Shown here: piece after piece, positions 10,137-18,898 of the stretch
How the letters are laid out: every line of letters begins with the position of its first letter
Numbering within the stretch: the first letter of the stretch is position 1
Assembly: GCF_013041605.1 (NCBI RefSeq)
Contig: NZ_JABEQC010000001.1
Coordinates: forward strand, 372,001-436,000
Reading direction: 5' to 3'
DNA: 64,000 nt
Source: Vibrio plantisponsor
GTDB taxonomy: Bacteria; Pseudomonadota; Gammaproteobacteria; Enterobacterales; Vibrionaceae
Made by a program: the position numbers and the translations under genes
The notes under the pieces: model-generated
The model's input: the letters and a program-made list of their open reading frames with translations, nothing else
What the model was told of the DNA's origin: nothing
Databases searched by the model: none

Positions 10137-10856
10137 TTATTGGATTTCAGCGTTGTGGTAAACCTGCTGAACATCGTCACAGTCGTCTAGTAGATCTAGG
10201 AACTTCTGGAACTTCTCTGCGTCTTCACCTGAGATTGGGCTTTGGTTCTGAGGAACGAAAGTGATCTCTTCAACATCAAGAGTTAGGTCTGGGAATGCTG
10301 CATTCAATGCCGTTTTCACTTTGAAGAACTCTGTGTTTGGAGCAAATACAGTGATTACGCCGTCTTCAAGCTCGATATCCGTTACGTCAGCATCTTCCAT
10401 CATCAATGCTTCTAGTACCGCTTCTTCATCGTCGCCTTTGAACTGGAATACTGCTTGGTGATCGAACATGTGTGCAACAACACCAGGAGTACCGATTTTA
10501 GCACCAGTCTTAACGAAGCATTGGCGTACGTCTTGGAATGTACGGTTGCCGTTGTCTGTTAGACAGTCAACAATCACGCTTACACCGCCAGGGCCAAAAC
10601 CTTCGTAACGAGCTGGTTGGTAATCTTCACCGCCGCCGCCACTAGCTTTATCTAACGCTTTTTCAATAACGTGTGCTGGTACTTGGTCTTTTTTAGCTTT
10701 GCTGATCAGATGGCGTAGAGACAAGTTCATGTCTGGGTCGATACCACCATTCTTTGCACAAACGTAAATCTCTTTACCGTATTTTGAGTAAACTTTAATT
10801 TTTGCGCCTTGAGTTTTCGCCATAGAGGCTTTGCGCACTTCGAAACTTCTTCCCAT
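10137..10856 (-). CDS. YebC/TACO1-family protein, YeeN type
   Basis: A 239-residue protein of the YebC/PmpR family. It is closer to the YeeN branch, judged by the [19 protein letters not shown] start and the C-terminal end [12 protein letters not shown]. Recognisable family segments are [35 protein letters not shown] and [14 protein letters not shown]. Family members have been described as DNA-binding regulators and, more recently, as ribosome-associated translation factors for proline-rich stretches; which applies here is not known. The upstream Shine-Dalgarno site is only GAGAG. It stands alone on the minus strand with its own terminator. Confidence 0.88.
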   Translation of the reverse strand: MGRSFEVRKASMAKTQGAKIKVYSKYGKEIYVCAKNGGIDPDMNLSLRHLISKAKKDQVPAHVIEKALDKASGGGGEDYQPARYEGFGPGGVSVIVDCLTDNGNRTFQDVRQCFVKTGAKIGTPGVVAHMFDHQAVFQFKGDDEEAVLEALMMEDADVTDIELEDGVITVFAPNTEFFKVKTALNAAFPDLTLDVEEITFVPQNQSPISGEDAEKFQKFLDLLDDCDDVQQVYHNAEIQ

Positions 10857-10928
10857 CGGGATGTTCTCTCTAGTTCAATTTAATGCGACGGATTCATGCA
10901 GAAAGTGAGGTTTCTGCTTAGGTGGGCA

Positions 10929-11138
10929 TTACATGACGCCCATAACCCTTTTGTATTTGTCCACCGACTGTTGAAACCATTCTTTATCTTGTTCAGAAGT
11001 CAGAGTGGTTAGATGCTTAGTAATCTCTTCCGGTCCGCCTTTTGCCTGCTTCATTTTCCAAATCAAAAAAGAAGCCTGTTTATCCAGTTCTATTTTGTTT
11101 TTCTCATTCGCATCAAGCAGAGCAAGGTTGAAAGACAT
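10929..11138 (-). CDS. Small hypothetical protein, possibly DUF3283 type
   Basis: A 69-residue charged, probably helical protein (MSFNLALLDANEKNKIELDKQ at the start, DKYKRVMGV at the end). I chose the ATG at 11138, which has GTGGG upstream and a composition like the rest. An in-frame extension to 11207 is possible but has no ribosome site and reads like non-coding sequence. It resembles, from memory, a small Vibrio family labelled DUF3283; I could not check this. Function unknown. It lies between the YeeN-type gene and another small gene, all on the minus strand. Confidence 0.6.
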   Translation of the reverse strand: MSFNLALLDANEKNKIELDKQASFLIWKMKQAKGGPEEITKHLTTLTSEQDKEWFQQSVDKYKRVMGVM

Positions 11139-11298
11139 TAGTAAACCCACAGTCGATAAAAACATGGGGCGAAATATAGCATAGGAATGGCAAAAATTAA
11201 GAGTCAAAAATGTCGGATTCTATGACTTTCGTTACTAAGCGTACAAAAAAGTGAATTAGGTGAAAATTTGATATTAGGTCGAATACCCACAAAATAGA

Positions 11299-11322
11299 AA
11301 GGGTGGCCAAAGCCACCCTTGT
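11299..11322 (-). terminator. Terminator between two small minus-strand genes
   Basis: Perfect nine-base stem AAGGGTGGC / GCCACCCTT with a four-base loop. On the minus strand it is followed by TCTATTTT. It sits just beyond the stop of the gene at 11343-11540. Confidence 0.75.
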
Positions 11323-11342
11323 AAACCTAGCAAGTGAGTATC

Positions 11343-11540
11343 TTAATGAAGGAGTCCTAGTTCCTTTGCTTCTTCAATAGACAAGCCACTTTCACGGATC
11401 TCTCTTAATGCTTCAATGCGACGACGAGCTTCCGCTGATTTTTGTTTGCTTACTGGAATCTGAGTATCAACTTCTTCTTTGAAGTCCCACTTTTCTGTGA
11501 TGCCAGTGATTTCATCATGGTTAATAGAATTAATGGACAT
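11343..11540 (-). CDS. Small hypothetical protein
   Basis: A 65-residue acidic/basic protein whose C-terminal half (KSAEARRRIEALREIRESGL) should form a charged helix. The start at 11540 is preceded by a good GGAGG site seven bases upstream; a longer in-frame start at 11585 has none. I do not recognise the family. It is the first gene on the rctB-distal side of the origin module, and its own terminator supports it being a real transcript. Confidence 0.6.
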   Translation of the reverse strand: MSINSINHDEITGITEKWDFKEEVDTQIPVSKQKSAEARRRIEALREIRESGLSIEEAKELGLLH

Positions 11541-11900
11541 TGTAACCTCCGAACAAACCATGCAAGGACATGTAATCTGTAGCAAAGGACCAAATCGGTG
11601 TTAAGTACATTTGAGCAAGAATGTGATTCAGGCGATAGTTCAGAAATCTAATTTATAAATATCTCAATTATATTTTGTACCAACTGAAATCTGGCAGTAC
11701 ATTTAGAGAATTCACTGCGAAAAATCCAACCTGATCCAGCGCAAATTTTCTCTCTCCAAAGCCCCGTCATTTCTCGACATTCGCTATTTATCTCTTATCA
11801 AAAAATGTTCAGAAATTGCTTACTATTCACGCCTTTTCATAAAGCATTTTTAACTAAGAAACCCTCTGTATTTTTCATTGGAGACTCGCTATCCGGAAAA

Positions 11901-11957
11901 ATGATCAAGGTAATGTCGATAAACACGAAAGCATGATCATGGAAGATTGATCAGATA
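11901..11957. repeat. RctB-type sites distal to rctB
   Basis: Two ATGATCA motifs (11901 and 11933) and one TTGATCA (11947) lie beyond the rctB terminator, outside the classical origin. The flank AAAGCATGATCATGGAA around 11933 also occurs around 14684 in the inc region, and a near-copy flanks 14466 in the iteron array, which makes chance unlikely. The rest of the 11541-12161 spacer is AT-rich, with no gene that I can support. Confidence 0.6.
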
Positions 11958-11971
11958 ACTCAAATTTCAGG

Positions 11972-12004
11972 CAAAAAAAATCGAGTCCTTGGGGAGAACT
12001 CGAT
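11972..12004 (-). terminator. rctB terminator
   Basis: On the minus strand the stem ATCGAGT / ACTCGAT (11-base loop) is followed by a run of eight T. It is about 160 bp past the rctB stop. Confidence 0.8.
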
Positions 12005-12161
12005 AAAAAGTATTCAGAATGAATGTAACAATATGAGCCAATCTTTAAATTCATCAGATAGGGCAAAAGGTTGTCTATTCGCTTGTAACTTTAGCCAACA
12101 AGCTCGGGGATATTGTCAGGCATATGTCAGCGTTATGTTTAAAGTCTGTTCATTTGTTGAG

Positions 12162-14138
12162 TTAAATCCCAATAGCCACTTCATCAAGTGCTCTGAACAC
12201 AGATTCATCCAAATGTCCGTCAAAAACCTGCTTACAAACTTTTCTTCTAACCGCTAGACCAGAGATCAAACGTTCGATCGAAAGATGCTTGTTCTCGTTC
12301 TGGGTGTTATACAGCTCGATCATCTTACTCAAAGTCTCATAAGGTATGACTTGATCATCCACTCGTAGCCAATCTAGCTTGTCAATCAACTCTAAGCACT
12401 CTTCTCTGATTGATGAAGGTGCGTGTCCGGTCATAGCTGCTAACGCGCTTATACTGCGTTCTAGGGCTTCTGACGAGGTGTACTTAGATAAAGTAATGGT
12501 GATCTCATCAGCATTGATTTCAACTAAGTGCTTACGCTGTTTTACTCGACGTCCCAATTTGCCTCTTGGAGAGGGTGATTTACGTTGGATAGGTTCAAAT
12601 TCACCATCGATGATCTCAGAGAGTTCAGCCAACTTCTGTTTCGATACCATTTCATGGCGAAGCGGGTTCGGCAAGGTTGGCGCCATATTACGTTTACCGG
12701 CATTCGTCATCTTCGCTCGTGAATATCGTAAAACTTCTTCAACATCGCACTTGATATCCACTTGGTAATCGACAACTTTCCCTTTATCGATCGAGGTAGT
12801 GATCGTCAGATGGTAACCCCAGAGGTTAACAACAAACAGATCGTCATTGCCTTTGCCATCAGAGAGACGTTTCAGTTCCCTGATCAGATCCATTGAGAAT
12901 CTGCGCCACTCGATATTGCGCGCAAGCTTCTGATTAAGTTCGCTTAACATCATCACGTCTGTATGTCGGCGTGACATGCGGCTTCTGAAGTACGAATACA
13001 GCTGGAAGACCAGTGTGTGTTGCTTCAGAATTTCAGGCGGGAACAGGAAGAAGTAATCACGAGTCATCAGCTCTTCGAAAAACGAAGGCTCCCAAACCAG
13101 AATGTACAGATTCGGTTTGATCCTGATTTCACCATCACTTCCCTCTGTTGGCGCTTCTTCTGAAGCGGTGATCGTTCTCGCTAAGAAACGGAACCGATCA
13201 CTCTTAAAGCCTTCAGGCATGTTCTCGCTTAACCAGCGCCCTGTTAACTCATGCAGCTGGAAGTCGGTAAATTCGATACGATCAATACTGTCGCGAATAG
13301 AATCACGCGCAGGGCCACTGTCTTTCTTCCCTCTTAATGAAAGAATGTCTGTGATGTAGAGCGGTGTCTTGTTTGGCACGTGGCTGGCATTGAGCTGATA
13401 ATCTTCATGGTGATGATCATGGTATTGTACTGTAAGCGTAAACAGAGCAAACAACGTCATAAGATCATCAACCGTCATGATGTTCTTTGATGAACGAGTC
13501 TCGATTACCGCTCGGGTACCAGAAATAGAAACCATTGATTTTTGGTAGCTTTTTCGTGTTCTTGGTGGTGCCAACGCTTGATCAATGATCCCTGCCCAGT
13601 TTGTTGGTGAAACAACGAACTGCTCGGTTTCATCTTTCATCGCTGGTGGCGTATTGAGTCCATGTTCATTAAGCAGTCGTTTATTGACCTGTGTTTGAGC
13701 AAGCGCTTTAGAACGTTTTTGCTTTTCTGATTGCTTAACAGATTCAGTTACTAAGCTTGTGGAGCCCAATACAGAAATAAGCTGGTTTGGATTAATAAAA
13801 CGGTGAAGCATGGTTTTACCAGCTAGGCCTTCTTCAAATCTCACTGGGATTTGTTGAAACAAACCAATACTGACAGCCGCCCGCAGTCTTTGCTGAATGG
13901 CTGCTCGTGTCAGTTGACCATCGGTTGCATCGATCAATTCCGTTGTTGATACCAATCCATCTTTACTGCTAAAGCCACGAAGTGAGATAAGATTAAGCAG
14001 TTCGATAATACTTTTCGTCACACCCTTAAAATGTTGATACTGCTCTATCCAATCGATCGCAGATTCAGAAACGGCAAAAAGATGTCCATCTTTGTGGCTT
14101 CTGGGTGCTTTGATCAGTATTTTTTCTTCTGATGCCAT
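12162..14138 (-). CDS. rctB: Chromosome-2 replication initiator RctB
   Basis: A 658-residue initiator specific to the second chromosome of Vibrionaceae, the same length as the V. cholerae protein. It binds methylated GATC-containing iterons of ori2 and opens the origin. I recognise the N-terminus (KILIKAPRSHKDGHLFAVSE) and the central region. The protein contains several winged-helix-like segments rather than an AAA+ domain, so it lacks Walker motifs, as known for the family. The gene reads away from ori2. Its promoter lies in the AT-rich end of the origin, where RctB autoregulates in V. cholerae. The gene ends in its own terminator at 11972. Confidence 0.98.
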   Translation of the reverse strand: MASEEKILIKAPRSHKDGHLFAVSESAIDWIEQYQHFKGVTKSIIELLNLISLRGFSSKDGLVSTTELIDATDGQLTRAAIQQRLRAAVSIGLFQQIPVRFEEGLAGKTMLHRFINPNQLISVLGSTSLVTESVKQSEKQKRSKALAQTQVNKRLLNEHGLNTPPAMKDETEQFVVSPTNWAGIIDQALAPPRTRKSYQKSMVSISGTRAVIETRSSKNIMTVDDLMTLFALFTLTVQYHDHHHEDYQLNASHVPNKTPLYITDILSLRGKKDSGPARDSIRDSIDRIEFTDFQLHELTGRWLSENMPEGFKSDRFRFLARTITASEEAPTEGSDGEIRIKPNLYILVWEPSFFEELMTRDYFFLFPPEILKQHTLVFQLYSYFRSRMSRRHTDVMMLSELNQKLARNIEWRRFSMDLIRELKRLSDGKGNDDLFVVNLWGYHLTITTSIDKGKVVDYQVDIKCDVEEVLRYSRAKMTNAGKRNMAPTLPNPLRHEMVSKQKLAELSEIIDGEFEPIQRKSPSPRGKLGRRVKQRKHLVEINADEITITLSKYTSSEALERSISALAAMTGHAPSSIREECLELIDKLDWLRVDDQVIPYETLSKMIELYNTQNENKHLSIERLISGLAVRRKVCKQVFDGHLDESVFRALDEVAIGI

Positions 14139-14351
14139 TATTAGATCTATCCCACACTAACCGTAATATCGCTATAGTTCCAAAAGAATAAAGAAAAAAA
14201 GATCATAAATAAAGAAAAAGTTATTGCTCTTAAATAACTGATCTTTTTGATGATAATGATTAATAGTGATTAGAGTGATCATATGATCTGAGTGAGATTT
14301 TACTTATAACTCACTGTATTTAATATAGATTTGTTTTTAGCTTTCAGAAGC

Positions 14352-14477
14352 ATGATCATAACTTTCCCGAAACCATGATCATTAACTCTTTGAAAGCATG
14401 ATCAATATTATTTAGAACTATGATCATGATGATTTCGAATGAATGATCAAAGCAAATCTCAAAGCATGATCATGGTG
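14352..14477 (+). repeat. Six phased RctB iterons (12-mers)
   Basis: ATGATCA begins at 14352, 14375, 14398, 14420, 14443 and 14466, so the spacing is 23, 23, 22, 23 and 23 bases, about two helical turns. All point the same way and each holds a Dam GATC site. V. cholerae ori2 also has six 12-mers with near-helical phasing, so this is the initiator-loading array. Confidence 0.95.
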
Positions 14478-14487
14478 GGTTCACAAG

Positions 14488-14496
14488 TTATCCACA
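14488..14496 (+). promoter_or_regulatory. DnaA box (TTATCCACA)
   Basis: Perfect R1-type DnaA box, 11 bases after the last iteron. ori2 of V. cholerae needs a DnaA box in addition to RctB. Confidence 0.92.
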
Positions 14497-14564
14497 GTTC
14501 GAATCTGTATTTTATTGTTCCACCATTTTACATCGCCGTTTTTAGACGAAATTGAGTTGGACGC

Positions 14565-14975
14565 ATGATCAAGGATTTCAAATAAAAGCCATTTATTGAA
14601 CGAATTTTCATCGTATAAAATGGAAATGCATATTCAACGAACACTCGGTGTACAAGCGTTATTCATAGGGAGTCGTCGAAAGCATGATCATGGAATATTT
14701 CATATCCGACCGTTGTCGTTCTAATTTGCAATGAATCGTATACCTGTACCATCGAAATTGACTAAATCCCCTACTACAACTGACATGTACCGTAGTTTGG
14801 TCGTTTTTTTTCATGCTTCCGAACGATGTATATCTCTTGATCATTGATCCGAAAATGGATCTTCAGATCAAATATGTTCGTTGAAGAAAATCACTAACCA
14901 GAATCCTTGATCATCGTTCCTGTTGTGTCTGAAATCTTCGGAACTATGATCATCATTTATACCTTGATCATGCTT
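14565..14975. repeat. inc-region RctB-type sites
   Basis: ATGATCA at 14565, 14684 and 14946, and TTGATCA (ATGATCA-like on the minus strand, with CCTTGATCAT flanks) at 14838, 14908 and 14964. Unlike the iteron array these are irregularly spaced and in both orientations, as expected for negative-control sites that titrate initiator or handcuff origins. Open reading frames across this stretch look like chance. Confidence 0.7.
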
Positions 14976-15150
14976 CCTTATTTATTTTTGATAAATATAT
15001 TACTAAGTAAGCTGCCTGATTCGTTACTTATTTTCTTGGTCAAATAACTTTGATAGATAATCTCCCAGTTGAATTTACACCTACCGTAATTTATTCGCTG
15101 TCTTTAATCGTTCCGAGAGAATCTAAATAGATTTTAAAGTTAATCTCCGG

Positions 15151-15163
15151 TTTACATTGTAAA
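15151..15163. promoter_or_regulatory. parS2: parS2 site (TTTACATTGTAAA)
   Basis: Exact consensus match between ori2 and parA2, about 230 bp before the parA2 start. A degenerate copy (two mismatches) lies at 15328-15340, close to where the parA2 promoter should be, suggesting ParB2-linked autoregulation. Confidence 0.92.
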
Positions 15164-15393
15164 TAAGTGACACTGTAATATTTTAAATCTAAAACGGTTT
15201 ACCTAACTTTGTGCGAGTAAATAAACGTTGTAATCAGACTCACTTTTGACCATTTCATCGCTCATTCATTTAAATGATACTATTCTGTCAATTTAATGTG
15301 ATTTTTATCTAAAAGTGATTGTTCACCTTTTTATTGTAAATTAAGCTCAATGCTGTACAATCTTTTGCAAGAAACTAATAACGGAAATTGGCT

Positions 15394-16611
15394 ATGAAAA
15401 GAGAACAAACAATCGATAATCTCTACAAACTCGCCGAGCAAACACAACAGGTGCAGTCTGACCGTATTGAGATTGTTTTAGAAGAACGTCGTGATGAGCA
15501 TTTTCCTCCGATGTCAAAAGCTTTGATGGAAACTCGCTCTGGTTTAACTCGACGTAAGTTGGACGAAGCGATTGCCAAAATGGAAGAAGCTGGCCACCAA
15601 TTCACTAAGAATAACGCTAACCATTACTCCATTTCTTTATCTGAAGCTCATATGCTCATGGATGCGGCGGGCGTGCCTAAATTCCATGAACGTAAAAAGA
15701 ATTCTGAAAATAAACCGTGGATTATCAACGTACAGAACCAAAAAGGTGGTACGGGCAAATCAATGACAGCGGTTCATTTAGCCGCTTGTTTAGCTCTGAA
15801 TTTGGATAAACGCTACCGCATCTGTCTTATTGACTTGGACCCGCAAGGTTCATTGCGTTTGTTCTTAAATCCACAAATTAGCGTGACTGAACATAGCAAC
15901 ATTTATTCTGCAGTCGATGTTATGTTGGACAACGTTCCTGAAGATGTAGAAGTGGATAAAGAGTTCTTGCATAAGAATGTACTACTTCCAACCCAATATC
16001 CGAACTTGAAGACCATTTCTGCGTTTCCAGAAGATGCGATGTTCAACGCGGAAGCGTGGCAATACCTATCTCAAAATCAGTCTCTTGATATCGTTCGTCT
16101 GTTGAAAGATAAGCTGATTGATAAAATTGGTGATGATTTCGATGTCATCATGATTGATACCGGTCCACACGTTGACCCTCTGGTATGGAACGCTATGTAT
16201 GCGTCTAATGCCTTACTCATTCCATGTGCGGCTAAGCGCCTAGACTGGGCTTCAACGGTTAACTTCTTCCAACATTTGCCAACGGTCTACGAGATGTTCC
16301 CAGACGACTGGAAAGGCTTGGAATTTGTTCGTTTAATGCCGACTATGTTTGAAGACGACAACAAGAAGCAGGTTTCTGTGTTAACGGAAATGAACTATCT
16401 GTTGGGTGACCAAGTCATGATGGCAACCATTCCACGTAGCCGCGCATTTGAAACGTGTGCAGATACCTATAGCACTGTATTTGATTTGACTGTGAGCGAT
16501 TTTGAAGGCGGTAAGAAAACCTTAGCAACCGCGCAAGATTCTGTTCAGAAAAGCGCGTTAGAGCTTGAGCGTGTTCTTCACAGTCATTGGACTTCATTAA
16601 ATCAGGGGTAA
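15394..16611 (+). CDS. parA2: Chromosome-2 partition ATPase ParA2
   Basis: A 405-residue Walker-type partition ATPase that positions ori2 with ParB2 and parS2. The N-terminal third (about 1-105) is a winged-helix DNA-binding extension as in P1 and P7 ParA. The deviant Walker A motif NQKGGTGKSMTAVHLA begins near residue 112. The switch DLDPQGS (about 148) and DVIMIDTGPH (about 250) are the other nucleotide motifs. I used the ATG at 15394 with ACGGAA upstream, rather than the TTG at 15388. It is followed seven bases later by parB2, so this is one operon. Autorepression by the N-terminal domain is known in this ParA class. Confidence 0.97.
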   Translation: MKREQTIDNLYKLAEQTQQVQSDRIEIVLEERRDEHFPPMSKALMETRSGLTRRKLDEAIAKMEEAGHQFTKNNANHYSISLSEAHMLMDAAGVPKFHERKKNSENKPWIINVQNQKGGTGKSMTAVHLAACLALNLDKRYRICLIDLDPQGSLRLFLNPQISVTEHSNIYSAVDVMLDNVPEDVEVDKEFLHKNVLLPTQYPNLKTISAFPEDAMFNAEAWQYLSQNQSLDIVRLLKDKLIDKIGDDFDVIMIDTGPHVDPLVWNAMYASNALLIPCAAKRLDWASTVNFFQHLPTVYEMFPDDWKGLEFVRLMPTMFEDDNKKQVSVLTEMNYLLGDQVMMATIPRSRAFETCADTYSTVFDLTVSDFEGGKKTLATAQDSVQKSALELERVLHSHWTSLNQG

Positions 16612-16618
16612 GTAAGTT

Positions 16619-17590
16619 ATGGCAATTAAGACATCTGATCTGAATGCAAAATTGTTTGGTAAAGTTGATAAGCGCCGTGCAACTACGCCTAAAGAAGCTC
16701 AGTCAGCAGCGAAAGAACAGGCGCAAGTTATTGAGTTAGCCGTTGCTGGTGAACAAATGGTGACGTTCGAGCTGATGCGAATTCCTGCTGCAGAAGTTGA
16801 AGCGAAAACCCAAGTATTCGCGGCAAATGCTCGTGAACAAAGCTTTTTAAATGAGCACGCACTGTCTGACATTCTAAGCACGTTACGTGAGCGTGGGCAG
16901 CAATATCCGGCTGTTGGTCGCCGTATGGCTGATGGAACTATTGAAGTTCTTGATGGTAGCCGTCGCCGTATGTCGTGTATTCTGGCTGAAAAAGAGTTCC
17001 TTGTTTACGTTGCGGATGACATCAATGCAGAACATGCGAAGTTTTTGTCTGATGTGGCGAATGCTCATAAGCCTCTTTCTCTGTATGAGAAGGGTAAAGA
17101 GATGCAAGCTAAGCTGGATAGCGGTGAAGCTGAAGATCAAAAAGCACTGGCAAAGATGTTCCAATGTAGTGAAGCTCTTGTGAGTGGTGCTCTGAAAGCT
17201 GCGGCGTTACCTCTAGAGTTATTGCAAGCCTACCCTAACGTGGTTGAACTGGGACGCCCGACTATTGTTAAACTGCATAAGCAATTTAATGAGCTAAACG
17301 ACAAGCAACGTTCTGCACTGTTAAACAAGTGCCACGAAGAAGAAGGCTTTGTTTGGCAGCGTTGTCAGTCACAAGGTGTTGCTCGAATCACAAAAGAAGT
17401 GACGGAAACTTTAGAAGAGTGGATTCACGATTTGGTTCCGCCAAAACGTGCTGTCAGCAACAATGTTGACTTGATTAAGGGACGTGTGAGTTATGCGCGT
17501 AAAGGCAATAATCTGACCTTGAACCTGAAGAAAATTGACGATGCTTTGATGACGGATATTCTCGAGTTTTTAGAAAGTAAAATCGACTAA
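16619..17590 (+). CDS. parB2: Chromosome-2 partition protein ParB2
   Basis: A 323-residue centromere-binding protein. The N-terminal half has the ParB/Srx-like nucleotide-binding fold (ILSTLRERGQQYPAVGRRMADG, then LDGSRRRMSCI, where the Arg-rich patch corresponds to the CTP-binding box region). A helix-turn-helix follows (KALAKMFQCSEALVSGALKAA, about 180-200), then a C-terminal dimerisation part. It should bind the six parS2 sites seen in this window. The gene ends in a strong terminator that closes the parAB2 operon. Confidence 0.97.
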   Translation: MAIKTSDLNAKLFGKVDKRRATTPKEAQSAAKEQAQVIELAVAGEQMVTFELMRIPAAEVEAKTQVFAANAREQSFLNEHALSDILSTLRERGQQYPAVGRRMADGTIEVLDGSRRRMSCILAEKEFLVYVADDINAEHAKFLSDVANAHKPLSLYEKGKEMQAKLDSGEAEDQKALAKMFQCSEALVSGALKAAALPLELLQAYPNVVELGRPTIVKLHKQFNELNDKQRSALLNKCHEEEGFVWQRCQSQGVARITKEVTETLEEWIHDLVPPKRAVSNNVDLIKGRVSYARKGNNLTLNLKKIDDALMTDILEFLESKID

Positions 17591-17591
17591 T

Positions 17592-17622
17592 AAAAAATCC
17601 CGCGAGTTTCGCGGGATTTTTT
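17592..17622 (+). terminator. parAB2 terminator
   Basis: Stem AAAAATCCCGCG / CGCGGGATTTTT with a five-base loop and a T run. It lies between convergent genes and is symmetrical enough to work both ways. Confidence 0.92.
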
Positions 17623-17646
17623 TATCTAAGCATGTTTAAAACAGGA

Positions 17647-18678
17647 TTAGTTTCTTAGACGTTGCCAGTATTTCTCGTAAATCGCTAGCGCTTCTGGACC
17701 TACGTCGTTAATGAATTCACCGTTCGCGATATCTTCGTCCGTCGGGAAGATAGTGGTGTTGTTTTTTAGCTCATCCGGTAGCAGTGCTCGGCCAGTTGTT
17801 GTTGCCGAAGCGTAGCCCAAGCTGTTAACGATTTCAGCCTGGTTATCTGCTTGATACATGAAGTTAATAAACTTGTGCGCCAATGCTTTGTGTTCACTTC
17901 CTGACGGGATAGTAAAGTTATCCATCCACAACACAGAACCTTCTTTAGGGAACACGAATTTAAGTTCTGGCATATCCACTTGGCCTTGATATGCGTTACC
18001 ATTCCATTGCATACCGACAGAAGCTTCACCTGACACGTAAGGAACGTGTGGTGCATCTGAGTTGTACAGTAGAACGTTATCTTTAAGTTCTACTAGCGAC
18101 TGATACGCTTTTTCGATCTCTTTTTCGTTCTTGGTATTGATGCTGTAACCGTTTAGTTTTAGCGCCATACCGAATACGTCACGGATGTCATCAATCAACA
18201 TAACTTGTTGAGCGTATTTTTTATCCCATAGATCAGCCCAGCGAGTTACGCCTTCAGGAAGAGCTGCAGAGTTGTAGCTCAAACCTGTCACACCGAAGAT
18301 GTATGGTAGAGAGTATTTGTTCTCTGGATCATGAGCTTGACCAAGTAGTGCTGGCAGAGCATCTTTCATATTTGGAATTTGGTTATGATCTAGTTCTGCA
18401 AGCAAGCCTTCACGGCCCATCTTCTCAATAAAATAAGCGGATGCGAAAACAACGTCATACCCTGTACCTTTAAGAAGCTTGAGTTTGGTATACATTGACT
18501 CATTGTTCTCAAATGTTGAGTAGTTAACTGTTACGCCTTCTTGCTCTTCAAATTTTTTGAGCGAAGTTTCTGGCAGATAGCCGCCCCACGCATAAACGTT
18601 TAGCGTCTGCATTTCTGCACTTACTTGAGCAGATCCAATTGTTGCAGCTAATACCAATCCTTTGATGAAAGTCTTCAT
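17647..18678 (-). CDS. Spermidine/putrescine ABC transporter substrate-binding protein (PotD/PotF family)
   Basis: A periplasmic polyamine-binding protein of about 343 residues. I start it at the ATG at 18678 because this gives a clean Sec signal peptide (MKTFIKGLVLAATIGSAQVSA) followed by the mature start EMQTLNVYAWGGYLPETSL, typical of PotD. A longer in-frame start at 18720 would spoil the signal. The family motifs YNSAALPEG, LWDKKYAQQV and VGMQWNGNAYQ are visible. No permease or ATPase genes are adjacent, so it is a lone binding protein. A potD homologue next to parAB2 is, from memory, also found in V. cholerae, which would make this a conserved origin neighbour. Confidence 0.88.
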   Translation of the reverse strand: MKTFIKGLVLAATIGSAQVSAEMQTLNVYAWGGYLPETSLKKFEEQEGVTVNYSTFENNESMYTKLKLLKGTGYDVVFASAYFIEKMGREGLLAELDHNQIPNMKDALPALLGQAHDPENKYSLPYIFGVTGLSYNSAALPEGVTRWADLWDKKYAQQVMLIDDIRDVFGMALKLNGYSINTKNEKEIEKAYQSLVELKDNVLLYNSDAPHVPYVSGEASVGMQWNGNAYQGQVDMPELKFVFPKEGSVLWMDNFTIPSGSEHKALAHKFINFMYQADNQAEIVNSLGYASATTTGRALLPDELKNNTTIFPTDEDIANGEFINDVGPEALAIYEKYWQRLRN

Positions 18679-18898
18679 TAATAATCTAGTCCTGACAGCC
18701 AGTACCATACTGGGGTTCAAATGAATAATTAGGCAAATTGTTTGCTCAATAAAGCAAATATAATTTATCGTCAGGGAAAATTTTTTTGACCTTAAATAGT
18801 TAGAGCCAACAAGGCTTTATATACAAGCCTGAACAGAGCTTATTGTGTAATAGTGGGGTGTGTTACCATACGATTACTTTCACTGATTGCGTAAAGTT

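Larger units (their letters stand above)
14139..15393. other. ori2: Chromosome-2 replication origin (ori2) and incompatibility region
   Basis: A non-coding 1.25-kb region between rctB and parA2. From left to right: an AT-rich, GATC-containing stretch (about 14160-14340) that should hold the rctB promoter and unwinding element; six phased iterons (14352-14477); a DnaA box (14488-14496); then an inc-like stretch (about 14565-14975) with scattered ATGATCA or TTGATCA sites in both orientations; and finally the parA2 leader with a parS2 site. The known V. cholerae ori2 has the same order. A 39-mer class of inhibitory sites is expected in the inc part, around 14700-14830, but I could not define copies with confidence. 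Confidence 0.95.

Noticed and set aside
12033-12257. Plus-strand ORF overlapping the 3' end of rctB
   Set aside because: Mostly antisense to rctB, no good ribosome site, composition typical of chance.
14659-14844. 61-codon minus-strand ORF in the ori2 inc region
   Set aside because: It covers RctB-type sites, has no ribosome site and odd composition. A non-coding rctA-like transcript is more likely than a protein.
15328-15340. Seventh parS2 near the parA2 promoter
   Set aside because: Two mismatches to the consensus; mentioned only as a degenerate copy.
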